This document shows, piece by piece, positions 26,323-35,080 of a DNA stretch of 64,000 bases (its first letter is position 1; the number at the start of each line of letters is the position of its first letter). The notes beneath the pieces are model-generated. The model saw only the letters and a program-made list of their open reading frames with translations, was not told the DNA's origin and made no database searches. This stretch comes from Desertivirga xinjiangensis (lineage in GTDB: Bacteria > Bacteroidota > Bacteroidia > Sphingobacteriales > Sphingobacteriaceae). The stretch is taken from positions 101,462 to 165,461 of the forward strand of contig NZ_JAFMZP010000010.1 in NCBI RefSeq assembly GCF_024436435.1, read 5' to 3'. A program made the translations under genes and the position numbers.

Positions 26323-26850
26323 TTATGCCTCTTCGATCAACCCTTGTGCAAGTAGGTTTTTAAGCCTTTCTTCGCCCAGATGGGTTACATTTTCGCCTGC
26401 CAAATACTCTTTTTCAGGATTGTTTTTATCAACGATCTTTCGGCCTTCAACAACCCGATATTTAGCTTTAGTATCGATGACAATTGCATCATTGACTTGT
26501 CCAGCATCGTCGTCCGATTTGGGCTTACTCGCTTCGATAATCCGATCAACAAGCTCGCCGCCTTTTTCCCTGAAAGCTTCAACAGCAAATACAACTCTTT
26601 CATTGGATTCTGCTAAGGCTTGATTGCCGTCGACCGCTCCTTTGTTTGAGGTTAATACTTCATCCAACAGCTCACTAAGAGCTTTAAAGGAATCACCTAA
26701 AGACTTTGCCGCGTCAATAACAAGTTTGTTAGATTCGATCACTAACTGAGCTGAGTCCAAAACCAATTGCACCCATTTAGGAGTGTCTTCTGAAGAAACA
26801 GAAGCGCCTTGCGCCCCTTGTTTCTCTTCTGTTGCTTTAGTCCCGCCCAT
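26323..26850 (-). CDS. Hypothetical virion-region protein
   Basis: A 175-aa acidic, helical protein with long alpha-helical stretches (about 25-105) and a small C-terminal domain, VTHLGEERLKNLLAQGLIEEA, resembling the end motif of several phage head-region hypotheticals. Start overlaps the capsid stop by one base. Could be a capsid accessory or head-completion protein; unknown. Confidence 0.5.
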   Translation of the reverse strand: MGGTKATEEKQGAQGASVSSEDTPKWVQLVLDSAQLVIESNKLVIDAAKSLGDSFKALSELLDEVLTSNKGAVDGNQALAESNERVVFAVEAFREKGGELVDRIIEASKPKSDDDAGQVNDAIVIDTKAKYRVVEGRKIVDKNNPEKEYLAGENVTHLGEERLKNLLAQGLIEEA

Positions 26851-27944
26851 TATGCAGCTACTACGTCAGTTTGAAGAATGTAAATACCATCGATTGATTC
26901 TAATGCAGGGAAAGCGTTCAATTCAACGTTTGTATACTCTCTCCATGGATCGTTATCCCTCCATTTACTCAATAACGCCCGATCGTATTTAGCATAGTTA
27001 ATCCCTTCGACCTTTTCCCATTCTTCAATAGCAATGGCATTGTGAACGATTCCCAATTTGCCGTCAGGAATAAACACAACGTTTTCTTTTTTGAATGGGT
27101 TGATAGCATCAATAATACCATCCTTCTCAATACCTTTTCTGATATTGAGTATCTTGATCATGGGCAACTTGTTAGATACCAAATACTCATTAACTGAGGA
27201 CTCAGTAACAACAAAGTTTTTATTCGATCCTGGGTTTTGATAGCCTGAGATCGCAGACTTCACAGCCGTCAATTTCTTCATTGACAACCACATTTCCAGA
27301 TCAATCCAAATTTCCTTAAAGGAACGGCCGAATGTTGCTGCATACGCAACTAAGTCCTCAATGTCTGTGAACGGATCAGCAGTAGGATCAGTCCAGACTT
27401 TTGCAACACCTCTTTTCTGTGATGGCTTTGCTAATAATGGAATAGATCCATATGCTACACCATCAGGATTGTTTAACAAAGTGGCATCAATCGCAAATGT
27501 CGATACACCTTGGAAGAACATGATATCCAAACGCCTGTCTGTTGACAACGCGGCATTCTTCATGTCATCCCAAAGGGCTTTTATAAGCGCTTGTTTCTTA
27601 GATTCATCGCTAATAGGCAATGCTTCTAAGGCCTTTAACTTACGATAATCATCCTGATTAAGCGCAAATTTTTCCTTCATGGTCGGGATCTTTCCATCCA
27701 GCTTTTCAAGAGCATTTCGGCTTCTTAATGGAGCTGGTGCGTCAGGATCGACTAAAGAAGCGGCAGCTTCAATACGTGCACGGCCAATAGCAGTTGAGAA
27801 TGTGAGTTCGGTTTGAGGCAAACCCCACTCTAAATAAGTTCTCCAATACGACTCTGCATAGAGTTGCTCCAGCATGTCATCGATTAGAGCTTGTAAGTTC
27901 TGGCCCTGGGCCAAATCTCCAAATAAAGATGCTACTATAGCCAT
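26850..27944 (-). CDS. Major capsid protein
   Basis: A 364-aa protein following scaffold and decoration genes. Traits fit an HK97-fold capsid protein: an N-terminal helical arm, a central ALSTDRRLDIMFFQGVSTFAID segment, and VVFIPDGKLGIVHNAIAIEEW near the C-terminus as in E-family capsids. The order decoration-capsid is typical of lambda-like heads. No alternative gene in the window fits this role. Confidence 0.8.
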   Translation of the reverse strand: MAIVASLFGDLAQGQNLQALIDDMLEQLYAESYWRTYLEWGLPQTELTFSTAIGRARIEAAASLVDPDAPAPLRSRNALEKLDGKIPTMKEKFALNQDDYRKLKALEALPISDESKKQALIKALWDDMKNAALSTDRRLDIMFFQGVSTFAIDATLLNNPDGVAYGSIPLLAKPSQKRGVAKVWTDPTADPFTDIEDLVAYAATFGRSFKEIWIDLEMWLSMKKLTAVKSAISGYQNPGSNKNFVVTESSVNEYLVSNKLPMIKILNIRKGIEKDGIIDAINPFKKENVVFIPDGKLGIVHNAIAIEEWEKVEGINYAKYDRALLSKWRDNDPWREYTNVELNAFPALESIDGIYILQTDVVAA

Positions 27945-27947
27945 CGA

Positions 27948-28538
27948 TTAATAAGATTGAGAATAAATCATTCGCGGTAAAGCGGCAGCTAATTCTGCAG
28001 AATACGGTACGCGCCTTGCGTAAACTGTACCACGAATTACGATACTCACACTTTCGCCGTCACCCACTTTGACTTCACGGTAGTTTAATCCGTTCACGCC
28101 GCCAAATGAGCTGTTTGATGCACCAGTTGCACTTGATGCGAACACCAACGCGCCAGCAGTTACAGCTCCAATTGTTGTACCGACTGATATTAAATCATAG
28201 TCAGCATTAGAAGTATTAATTGCTGTGATTGGATACGCCTTATCTGAAGGCTTGGCTGCAAAATTATCACCTACTTTTAAGGTGTGAGTTCCTTTGACTA
28301 CCTTGTAATCTGTAGCAGATGCACCGGCATTCTCATAAATAACGCCCGTTGCGAGCGGCTTTGCTTTCCTGGTAGATTCATCAAAAATCATCGGGTGACC
28401 AGCCTTTATGATAGAACCAGCAGTTAAACCAGTAATATCTAAAAGGAAGCCTCCCTGAGCTAATTGAATATCTTTTCCAGTTCCCTGAAATACCGGGATA
28501 TCACCGGTAGAGTAGGCACGTTTTAATCCTAAACCCAT
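27948..28538 (-). CDS. Head decoration-like protein
   Basis: A 196-aa Gly/Ala/Thr-rich beta protein: GTGKDIQLAQGGFLLDITGLTAGSIIKAGHPMIFDE..., then KPLATGVIYENAGASATDYKVV. The pattern, decreasing to an initial parameter and TGVIYEN loop, resembles gpD/SHP-type decoration proteins encoded directly before the capsid gene. Length is larger than lambda gpD. Confidence 0.6.
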   Translation of the reverse strand: MGLGLKRAYSTGDIPVFQGTGKDIQLAQGGFLLDITGLTAGSIIKAGHPMIFDESTRKAKPLATGVIYENAGASATDYKVVKGTHTLKVGDNFAAKPSDKAYPITAINTSNADYDLISVGTTIGAVTAGALVFASSATGASNSSFGGVNGLNYREVKVGDGESVSIVIRGTVYARRVPYSAELAAALPRMIYSQSY

Positions 28539-28555
28539 TTATTTAACTGTTTTAA

Positions 28556-29203
28556 TTACACACTTTTTGCTTTCGCACCCTCAGCTTGCGCTTTCATACT
28601 TTTCGTGAAGTTTGAAATTTCGGGTGCAACTTTTCCTTGTTGTTGCTGATGCTGTTGCTGCTGTCCATTCGGAACTTGTCCGTTTCCAGCCTGGCTATTT
28701 GCAGCAAACTGTTTTTCTCCGGTCCATTCAGCCTCCAATTCAGCCAATGCATTCGCTTGGTCGTAATCTTCTTCAGATACATAAGACTTTGCATACCTCT
28801 CGGAGATTATGATTCCTTTGGCTTTAGCAGCGGCAATAAGCTCAGATGCAGCGTCTTTGGTTTTCTGACCAGCTAATTGTTCCTTTAAAGACTTAATTTC
28901 GTCCTGTACACCTTTGAACCATGCTGGAACTTCGTCTTTTGGATCCGGATTTTGAGGTTCTGGATTCTGTGGATTAGAGTTACCCCCTTTTGCTTTAGCA
29001 ACTGCTGTTTTAACTCTTGAATCAACTTCTCCCTGAACACCTTTCAATGCTTCAACGACCCCTTCTGCTTCGATGGCGGTTTCGATGTTTGCTTCATCTG
29101 TTACAGTTATTGCCAGCATTGTAGCAATCCCTAGAAGCGCTTTGTCTGAAAGCCCGTAATTAGCATACTTGCTCCTGAGGGCTGCCATGATCTTTTCCTT
29201 CAT
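28556..29203 (-). CDS. Capsid scaffolding protein
   Basis: A 215-aa charged helical protein: SKYANYGLSDKALLGIATMLA at the N-terminus, a coiled-coil middle (FKGVQDEIKSLKEQLAGQK), then a Gln-rich linker (QQQQHQQQQ) and a basic C-terminal tail (SMKAQAEGAKAKSV). The arrangement matches scaffold proteins that bind capsid through the C-terminus. No protease gene is seen, so the scaffold may leave intact. Divergent from the plus-strand island. Confidence 0.7.
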   Translation of the reverse strand: MKEKIMAALRSKYANYGLSDKALLGIATMLAITVTDEANIETAIEAEGVVEALKGVQGEVDSRVKTAVAKAKGGNSNPQNPEPQNPDPKDEVPAWFKGVQDEIKSLKEQLAGQKTKDAASELIAAAKAKGIIISERYAKSYVSEEDYDQANALAELEAEWTGEKQFAANSQAGNGQVPNGQQQQHQQQQGKVAPEISNFTKSMKAQAEGAKAKSV

Positions 29204-29380
29204 GATAATGATTTTAAAAGCTTTTAAATTCAGCTTAAAATTACATCGGCACTATATTAAGTCGAACCAATGCCATAGAGGATTCAGTAAACAAAACCAC
29301 TTGTTTATTCAATTTCCGTTTTATCACCATTTTAGAAAACTTATTTCATAAATTACTTTTATTATATATATGTTTTTATA

Positions 29381-29388
29381 TACATTTG
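29381..29388 (+). promoter_or_regulatory. TAnnTTTG box of the 29.4-31.3 kb island
   Basis: TACATTTG, exact consensus, ends 4 nt before the ATG at 29393; a TTT at 29358-29360 is 20 nt upstream. The surrounding 190-bp gap is AT-rich and also serves as the upstream region of the divergent scaffold gene. Confidence 0.6.
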
Positions 29389-29392
29389 TTAT

Positions 29393-29821
29393 ATGAGTGT
29401 TCAAGAGATTTTAGGATCAAGAATTATCAATCTGTCCGAGTTATCAAAGAGATTATGGCCAGATATTAAGGAAGTATCTGCCGTCATCAAACTGAAGAAT
29501 AAAATTGCAGGCACCCAGGGCCAGAGGTTGACTGAAAAAGACCTTGAATTAATCGACCGGGTACTGCTTGAGCAGGCAGCGGGTTTAACTCTACCAAATC
29601 TTTTGGAGAAATTCGGGTTTAAGATGATTCTCGGTGTTTATGAATTTAAACACGGCACTACCCACCTAGCCCTTGAGTTGGATGATGAAAAATATTATCT
29701 GTTCGACGGTCGGCCAGAAGTCCAGCATAATTACCAGGAAGGCGACATCAACGATTTGAATATAAATAGCCTTGCAAAGATGCTGGCTAATTATGGTAGG
29801 AATTTATTAAGAAGTTATTAG
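29393..29821 (+). CDS. Unknown protein, first gene of plus-strand island
   Basis: A 142-aa protein. The N-terminal third (ILGSRIINLSELSKRLWPDI, then NKIAGTQGQRLTEKDLELI) looks like a small helical DNA-binding or adaptor domain; the rest (FKHGTTHLALELDDEKYYLFDGRPE) is unfamiliar. It starts a six-gene plus-strand run that is antisense to the head genes and has its own promoter box. I do not recognise the family. Confidence 0.6.
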   Translation: MSVQEILGSRIINLSELSKRLWPDIKEVSAVIKLKNKIAGTQGQRLTEKDLELIDRVLLEQAAGLTLPNLLEKFGFKMILGVYEFKHGTTHLALELDDEKYYLFDGRPEVQHNYQEGDINDLNINSLAKMLANYGRNLLRSY

Positions 29822-29833
29822 ATTTAGATTATT

Positions 29834-30190
29834 ATGGTTAAAGCAAAGAGCCAAGATGGAGTCATTAGAAAGATGGTATTTAATGAAGATGTATTATTGG
29901 CAAACCCCTATGATGAGTTAACCTTCAGCTTAGAAGGTGAACTTAACTTAAATATTGTTTTTGAGTTTTCAGACGAAGGTAAAGAATACACAGCATCCGG
30001 AGGTATAGTTACGAACAATGAATTTAAGGTAGTTTTACATAATTGGTACCATGATCATGGGGTCGAAAACACCATGCCAGTTTCACTTAAACTCAAGAAC
30101 GGAAAATCCATCTGGATAAAATATAGAACATCCGGAACTAAAGCTAATTCATTTAGAAGGTTTCACTTGACAGTCTGGATGGAGGAATAA
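29834..30190 (+). CDS. Unknown beta-rich protein, DUF6864-like
   Basis: A 118-aa protein with a beta pattern: ELTFSLEGELNLNIVFEFSD, FKVVLHNWYHDHGVENTMPVSLKL, and RFHLTVW. It recalls the small DUF6864 proteins of phages and islands, by memory only. Second gene of the island, 12 bp after the first. Confidence 0.5.
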   Translation: MVKAKSQDGVIRKMVFNEDVLLANPYDELTFSLEGELNLNIVFEFSDEGKEYTASGGIVTNNEFKVVLHNWYHDHGVENTMPVSLKLKNGKSIWIKYRTSGTKANSFRRFHLTVWMEE

Positions 30191-30192
30191 GT

Positions 30193-30456
30193 ATGGAGAT
30201 CAAAAATCAGCAAACACCTGTGATGGGCGGCAATGTTAACCATACCAGCGGAGAACCCGTCAGCCGTGTAGACTTCTTTACAGGCAAACATACAACAAGC
30301 ATTTTAGTAGCTATACTATTTGTAATTACGTTTATTGGTTTAATAGTTTTAGTTTGCGTCAAAGATAAGGTTCCGGAAAACCTTCAGACCGCGTTAGTTG
30401 GCATATTGGGTATGCTGGCGGGCTTTTTTGCGGGCACGAATACTAAGAGTAAATAA
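30193..30456 (+). CDS. Small two-TM protein
   Basis: An 87-aa protein with a polar N-terminal 30 residues, TM1 about 37-57 (SILVAILFVITFIGLIVLVCV) and a shorter Gly/Ala-rich TM2 about 64-82 (TALVGILGMLAGFFAG). It is separated from the preceding gene by 2 bp. In the lysogen it could act at the membrane, for example in superinfection exclusion; that is speculation. Confidence 0.55.
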   Translation: MEIKNQQTPVMGGNVNHTSGEPVSRVDFFTGKHTTSILVAILFVITFIGLIVLVCVKDKVPENLQTALVGILGMLAGFFAGTNTKSK

Positions 30457-30457
30457 C

Positions 30458-30652
30458 ATGAATTGGAGATCAGTAAAAGACGAGTTACCTACCCCCGGCA
30501 AAGAAGTTCTAATATATCATTTACACGGCCAAAGGCAAGTCGGCGAATTTGATATAAATAGAAAATGGTCTGTTTATTACAAAGGCCATTTAGTTGAACA
30601 GGGAGGAATAACACACTGGATGCCATTACCCGAGCGACCTAAAGAAGGATAA
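30458..30652 (+). CDS. DUF551-domain protein
   Basis: A 64-aa protein beginning MNWRSVKDELPTPGKEVLIY and ending THWMPLPERP, the hallmark ends of DUF551, a small domain frequent in phages and of unknown function. The start at 30458 is set by the WRSVKDELP motif; the longer in-frame version from 30398 would overlap the previous gene. Confidence 0.75.
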   Translation: MNWRSVKDELPTPGKEVLIYHLHGQRQVGEFDINRKWSVYYKGHLVEQGGITHWMPLPERPKEG

Positions 30653-30657
30653 ATAAC

Positions 30658-31125
30658 ATGGATACACGAGATACATTAGTCTCTGAGTTTAGAACACATC
30701 AGCAAACATATATTTACTATCTCATAGGTTTATGCGTAGCTAGTATAGGTTTTTCGGTGAACTTGACAATAGGACAAAAACTTTCTTTTGTTCATATTCC
30801 TTTGGGAATATCGATCATACTTTGGGGAATCAGTATTTTTTGCGGTCTAAGATTTATGCAATGGGTAGGTAGTTCACTATATGCGAATATAAATTTATTA
30901 GACGTTAGGGCGGGAATTCATAAAGATACTGGAAATCATATACAGAAGAAAGCAATAGCTGAAGATGTTATTACGGGGATTCTTGAGAAGAACTCTGACA
31001 CAGTTTCAAGGTTACAATCCTGGCAAAACATATGTTTCTACAGTGGAGTAATTTTCTTTTTAATCTGGCGAGTGCTGGACATGATGCCCAAACAAATTAT
31101 TGATTCAATAAATAGCTATTTATGA
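30658..31125 (+). CDS. Membrane protein of unknown function
   Basis: A 155-aa protein with hydrophobic segments at about 18-36, 47-66 and 122-140, the middle two forming a hairpin. The segment between residues 70 and 115 is polar and faces one side. Fifth gene of the island, overlapped 4 bp by the next. A lysogen membrane role is plausible; no family recognised. Confidence 0.6.
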   Translation: MDTRDTLVSEFRTHQQTYIYYLIGLCVASIGFSVNLTIGQKLSFVHIPLGISIILWGISIFCGLRFMQWVGSSLYANINLLDVRAGIHKDTGNHIQKKAIAEDVITGILEKNSDTVSRLQSWQNICFYSGVIFFLIWRVLDMMPKQIIDSINSYL

Positions 31126-31328
31126 CAGGAAAACAAATATTTGAAAAACACATCGGCGAACAGGGCGAATACGGTAGAACCCTATTCTTCATGGTTCGCA
31201 ATGTTGGCGATGATCTTTTCCCGCTTCTGGAAAAAGCAGAAGCTGAAGGAAAGAAACTCGAAATAAAGCCGCTAAAAGGCGATCTCTTAACCGATGAGAT
31301 AACTATCGACGATATTATTTTGGTGTGA
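31122..31328 (+). CDS. Small acidic protein, last gene of island
   Basis: A 68-aa protein, MTGKQIFEKHIGEQGEYGRT..., rich in Glu and Lys. Its 3' end overlaps the 3' end of the convergent MuF-metallopeptidase gene by 14 bp. A small acidic protein next to a candidate toxin domain is the typical shape of an immunity protein, but the orientation is opposite and there is no direct evidence. Confidence 0.55.
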   Translation: MTGKQIFEKHIGEQGEYGRTLFFMVRNVGDDLFPLLEKAEAEGKKLEIKPLKGDLLTDEITIDDIILV

Positions 31329-33072
31329 CCTTAGCGATGATATCATCAGCCAGCTTGATCATATCATCATACAGGTCTGGCATGAGCTCTTTAAACCAAG
31401 GATTACCGGAGAACTTGTTTTCGAACATATGAGCAATGAACTCAGCCTCCTGATGACCAGGTACATCGAAGTAATCCACTACCCTGCCATTCGGCAACTT
31501 CACTTTATACCCATGCCCCGTGCCGTAATTCTTATTTAAAGACATTAGGGTATCAGCAGCTGAGGTAACTTGATTCATTTTATCGAAATCATTGTTAGCA
31601 TAGGAGCTATAGCCGTGGGTTTCGAGCTTGGTATGTAAATTCTTGTAAAGCGCATTGCCATTTTCTGAATAAATCTTCCGATACTTATCCATAACACCTT
31701 TCACTTGCGGCATTTCCTTGATAAGGTGCTGCCAGTCTGCAGCATGTCCGTATTCATGATAAACCACGGCTTCAGCATACCATTTACTTTCCCGGCGTCG
31801 GGCATCAAACGGAATATTTACATAGTTATCATAGGGATTGAAATAAGCTCCTCTTCCACCTTTGTTTGTTAAAGGGGTTTCCCTGTTAAGGAGCTGGAAT
31901 ATATCATCCTTTACGTTTATTCCGAGCTCTTTCTTGTACGTATCTATATTGGCAGGCCTGAAAGGTATCGCATCTGCGGTAGGTTGAGCAGCAACGATTG
32001 ATTTAACCTTCAAACCGTTGTTTATATCGCCTTTTTCAAAGTTATCTTTGACCCATGATGGCGGTGTGCTCAAGCGGTTCAGGGAATCTTTATTACGATT
32101 CACATAGTCTGAAAAAGCTTTTGGTACGGCGTCCACCTGGCCGGTAAACTTGAAATCATCGCCCTTCCCTGCCAGCAAAGCGTCTTCATATTTGTCATAT
32201 TCTTCCATATCCGGAAGAATCGGCACTGAATAACAGAGACACTGTATGTGCCACTTACGCCAAACGAATGTTTTGGGATACTTGCCTTTCAGATCATCGC
32301 AGATATCTCTTCTGGGGTGATTGTTCGATAGCTTAACCTCAAACCCCAGAATGAACTTTGTATTTGCCCACCGGACGTTGTCCGCGGTTCTGTAGGCATC
32401 ATTAGTTACATCTCTGGTTAATCTCATAGCATTCTTGAAGGAACTTCGATAAATGCCTCTACCTGGCTTATACTCCTTGGCTGCCTTACTTAGCTTTAAA
32501 TTACCCTTTGCATCCCTTACCCGCCTAAACAGCTTATCAGGTTGCTGCAAATATTGCTTTTGATCTCTGGCCATGGCAGCTGAGGATCTGCCATCCTTTA
32601 TACCGGCGTACAAATTCTGTTCGATTTCGGCTCTGAACTGGTTGGTGTACTTCCAAACCCGGTCAGATAACCCTAAGCCTTTTGTTTTCTGATTTACGAA
32701 CTGCTCAAGGGCTTTATCATTCCGCTGGAATAGATCAGCTCTGACCTTCCTGTTAACCTGGCGATTATTAAGGTGCTGGTTGATAATATCATCATTCTTC
32801 TGGTCGGATAGCTCCCACTGTTCCTTAGAGCCGTTTATTAAGGTTACTTCAACCTCTTGATTGAACTTTAAAAGAGCCTTTTGAACACGGTTGTTTAATT
32901 GTGGGTAGTCAGATAGTTTAAATGGTTTTCCCTCTTTGAATTTCAATGATCCGGCGGATTCGAAGACCTTATCAATAGCATCCAAATAGGCTTTTCTAAC
33001 TCTTTGCTGATACTGTGCAATCGCCTTAAGGTGCTTTCTCTCGTATTGCTTGTTAAGGTCCTTTTTTGCCAT
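31315..33072 (-). CDS. MuF-like minor head protein fused to a zincin-type metallopeptidase domain
   Basis: A 585-aa protein. Residues about 1-310 form the SPP1 gp7/Mu F minor head domain, ending in the signature NNHPRRDICDDLKGKYPKTF...WHIQCLCYSVPIL. After a linker (about 310-385) comes a second domain with the zinc-binding H-E-Y-G-H starting at residue 439 (bases 31744-31758) and a downstream Glu-rich helix HQEAEFIAHMFE near 540-550 that can supply the third ligand. MuF proteins with toxin-like C-terminal domains are known from temperate phages. The domain could be injected with the DNA and act in the new host. Confidence 0.8.
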   Translation of the reverse strand: MAKKDLNKQYERKHLKAIAQYQQRVRKAYLDAIDKVFESAGSLKFKEGKPFKLSDYPQLNNRVQKALLKFNQEVEVTLINGSKEQWELSDQKNDDIINQHLNNRQVNRKVRADLFQRNDKALEQFVNQKTKGLGLSDRVWKYTNQFRAEIEQNLYAGIKDGRSSAAMARDQKQYLQQPDKLFRRVRDAKGNLKLSKAAKEYKPGRGIYRSSFKNAMRLTRDVTNDAYRTADNVRWANTKFILGFEVKLSNNHPRRDICDDLKGKYPKTFVWRKWHIQCLCYSVPILPDMEEYDKYEDALLAGKGDDFKFTGQVDAVPKAFSDYVNRNKDSLNRLSTPPSWVKDNFEKGDINNGLKVKSIVAAQPTADAIPFRPANIDTYKKELGINVKDDIFQLLNRETPLTNKGGRGAYFNPYDNYVNIPFDARRRESKWYAEAVVYHEYGHAADWQHLIKEMPQVKGVMDKYRKIYSENGNALYKNLHTKLETHGYSSYANNDFDKMNQVTSAADTLMSLNKNYGTGHGYKVKLPNGRVVDYFDVPGHQEAEFIAHMFENKFSGNPWFKELMPDLYDDMIKLADDIIAKVTPK

Positions 33073-33106
33073 ATTTTAGACTTAAAATATCAAAAGCATA
33101 ATAGCT

Positions 33107-33114
33107 TACTTTTG
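33107..33114 (+). promoter_or_regulatory. TAnnTTTG box before the 33122 gene
   Basis: TACTTTTG, exact consensus, ends 7 nt before the ATG at 33122. No clear -33 TTG. It lies in the 49-bp gap divergent from the MuF gene. Confidence 0.55.
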
Positions 33115-33121
33115 TCGAACT

Positions 33122-33463
33122 ATGACAGAACAACAACAGTATTTCACTTCATTATTGGAAAGCAAAGAATTGCAATCAATTTCATTCATTAACCAGTTAA
33201 CCACCACAAACCAACCCATAGTTATCTGCATTGACACTGACTTTGAAATAAAGGAGACAGACGCAAAAATTCGATTTGTTGCTTTCAGGGAACCAGGTAC
33301 AGATTCAGCGGCTAAAGGTGTGTATATAACTTTAAAGTACGATTTCATGATCTGGTCACATGGTCAAGGTGCAGTTTTCAGTAACCTAATATTTCAGAGC
33401 CATTTCGGGCATGATTTTATCGTCTATAAAACCAACTCCCGGAAGACATTTATCAAATTGTAG
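33122..33463 (+). CDS. Unknown protein (moron) between portal and MuF genes
   Basis: A 113-aa protein with no signal peptide or TM. It has a beta-alpha look (PIVICIDTDFEIKETDAKIRF..., then GVYITLKYDFMIWSHGQGAVF). Single plus-strand gene between two leftward virion genes, with its own promoter box. Placed divergently next to the MuF-metallopeptidase gene, it is another candidate lysogen-protective gene. Family unknown. Confidence 0.55.
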   Translation: MTEQQQYFTSLLESKELQSISFINQLTTTNQPIVICIDTDFEIKETDAKIRFVAFREPGTDSAAKGVYITLKYDFMIWSHGQGAVFSNLIFQSHFGHDFIVYKTNSRKTFIKL

Positions 33464-33472
33464 AGATCTAAT

Positions 33473-33504
33473 AAAAACCCCCAGCTGCTTAACGCTGGCC
33501 GGGG
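33473..33504 (-). terminator. Terminator between portal and MuF genes
   Basis: On the minus strand CCAGC (33494-33498) pairs with GCTGG (33481-33485), extended by CCC/GGG across a bulge, then a T5 tract (33473-33477). It may limit read-through from terminase-portal into MuF. The remaining part of this 176-bp gap shows no gene. Confidence 0.55.
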
Positions 33505-33639
33505 ATCATGGAAACCATCCAATAGAGCATCTACCTATAAAAACTGAGCACTAAGGTAAGAATATATTTTACTTACTCACCAAAATAGACAATGTTTTTC
33601 TTTTTAACATCTTTAGATGTATCTATTAACATATATAAT

Positions 33640-35046
33640 TTAATCTTCAATTGTTGCTGACAGAGCCTCTTTGGTTAACTCAGCGGTTTCTTCAACTGCA
33701 TCCTTAACCAACGGGTTTAAACTAACAGCGGTCTTTTGGCTCATAGTAGCCTTCCCTCCTGTTGCGGTGCTCAACATGTCGATCAGACCTTCAACATTAT
33801 CAGGAAGAGGATTACCAAACTCAAACGCTACCTTCAGTTTCTTTACCTGTTCTGCCATCTTAGGGGAAACGTCAATGATATTTGTGATAAATGCTTTGAG
33901 AATGTTTATTTCTCGATCAAGCATCTCTGCAAATACTTCCTGCTTGCTTAATGACTTAAGAATGGTATTGAAGAACATCATTTTCAAGGCTTCCCCGGAG
34001 CGCTGATCTATGTTCTTAAGCTTATCGAAATCAGGTGTATCTGTCATGTAGTAGATGATATGATCAAGATCTTCACGTTCATCCTTAACCATATCTATCG
34101 CCATTTGAGGCGCCAGGTATGAAGCTTTTCCGCCTTCGCTGAGTATAACAACCTTAGCAGTGTCTGCCCTTTCAGGCAAAGATATCGGTGTTCCCTCAAG
34201 TAGCAGAATAGGGTCACCAGTTGCAATATTATTGTCAGAACGGCGAGATGTAAGCGTTTCACGGGTTTCTATTGCCGGCTGCACATCATGCCACTCAGAT
34301 AACTTTTGGCAATAGTACACAAGTTGTATTTTCTTAATCCTATTTTCTACAGGAACCACATCCCAATCTTTATTGTTATTCTTAGTGCATAGGTAATTGT
34401 ACCCAGAGGTATAAATATCGAAGTGTTCAATGCTTTTACCTTCCACAATAATGGTGTAGCCCCTTGCTATTGCTTCTAACACCCCAAATTCGTTAAAACG
34501 AGTGTAAAGGGTATCTCCCTTGGACCGGGCCAATATCAGGCACTTAACTCTAACCGTCCCTGGCTTTTTTAATTCCTCCGGATCAGTGATATTAGGATCC
34601 CGATACTCAACAAACAGCTTCGCGCACTCAGTTTCAGAGAAAAGCAATTCCGCTACTTCCCTATTTTTGGAATCGTTGCGCATATCCTCCCATAGGCTCT
34701 CAATCAGCGCGAATGCATCGTCAGTATCTTTTGACTTCTGAATTAGCTTCACTGGTTTGCCGAACAGGAAAAACTTTGCCGCGAACACAATTTTCTTTTG
34801 AAACGGGATTGGTATCTTGGCCTGCGGGATCTCCTGTTGTTTGTCGTTGTACTTCTTAGGTCGCTTATTTATCTCATGCCCCTCAATGTTATATTGTTCC
34901 AGTGCTTTGTCTACAACCTTTGTTCGTTCAACGAACTTAGTTTTCACCTTATCGACATCGCCAGCCAAAATGAGATCAATGAGAGGATTACCTGTTGACT
35001 GTGGCTTTACATCCTCAACTTGTGTAGTTGCTTTTTTCTTTGCCAT
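33640..35046 (-). CDS. Portal protein (SPP1 gp6-like)
   Basis: A 468-aa protein directly downstream of the large terminase gene. It has the SPP1-gp6-type portal layout: IPIPFQKKIVFAAKFFLFGKPV near 80-100, RVKCLILARSKGDTLYTRF and NEFGVLEAIARGY in the middle, a helical clip/stem region near 300-370, and an acidic C-terminus. It forms the dodecameric DNA gate. Confidence 0.85.
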   Translation of the reverse strand: MAKKKATTQVEDVKPQSTGNPLIDLILAGDVDKVKTKFVERTKVVDKALEQYNIEGHEINKRPKKYNDKQQEIPQAKIPIPFQKKIVFAAKFFLFGKPVKLIQKSKDTDDAFALIESLWEDMRNDSKNREVAELLFSETECAKLFVEYRDPNITDPEELKKPGTVRVKCLILARSKGDTLYTRFNEFGVLEAIARGYTIIVEGKSIEHFDIYTSGYNYLCTKNNNKDWDVVPVENRIKKIQLVYYCQKLSEWHDVQPAIETRETLTSRRSDNNIATGDPILLLEGTPISLPERADTAKVVILSEGGKASYLAPQMAIDMVKDEREDLDHIIYYMTDTPDFDKLKNIDQRSGEALKMMFFNTILKSLSKQEVFAEMLDREINILKAFITNIIDVSPKMAEQVKKLKVAFEFGNPLPDNVEGLIDMLSTATGGKATMSQKTAVSLNPLVKDAVEETAELTKEALSATIED

Positions 35047-35080
35047 TGCTATATGAATAATACTTTATACTTGCTGTTAT

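Noticed and set aside
14738..28538. Contractile-tail (myovirus) module
   Set aside because: No sheath, tube-initiator, baseplate wedge or spike genes are seen between tail tube and lysis genes; the order fits a siphovirus.
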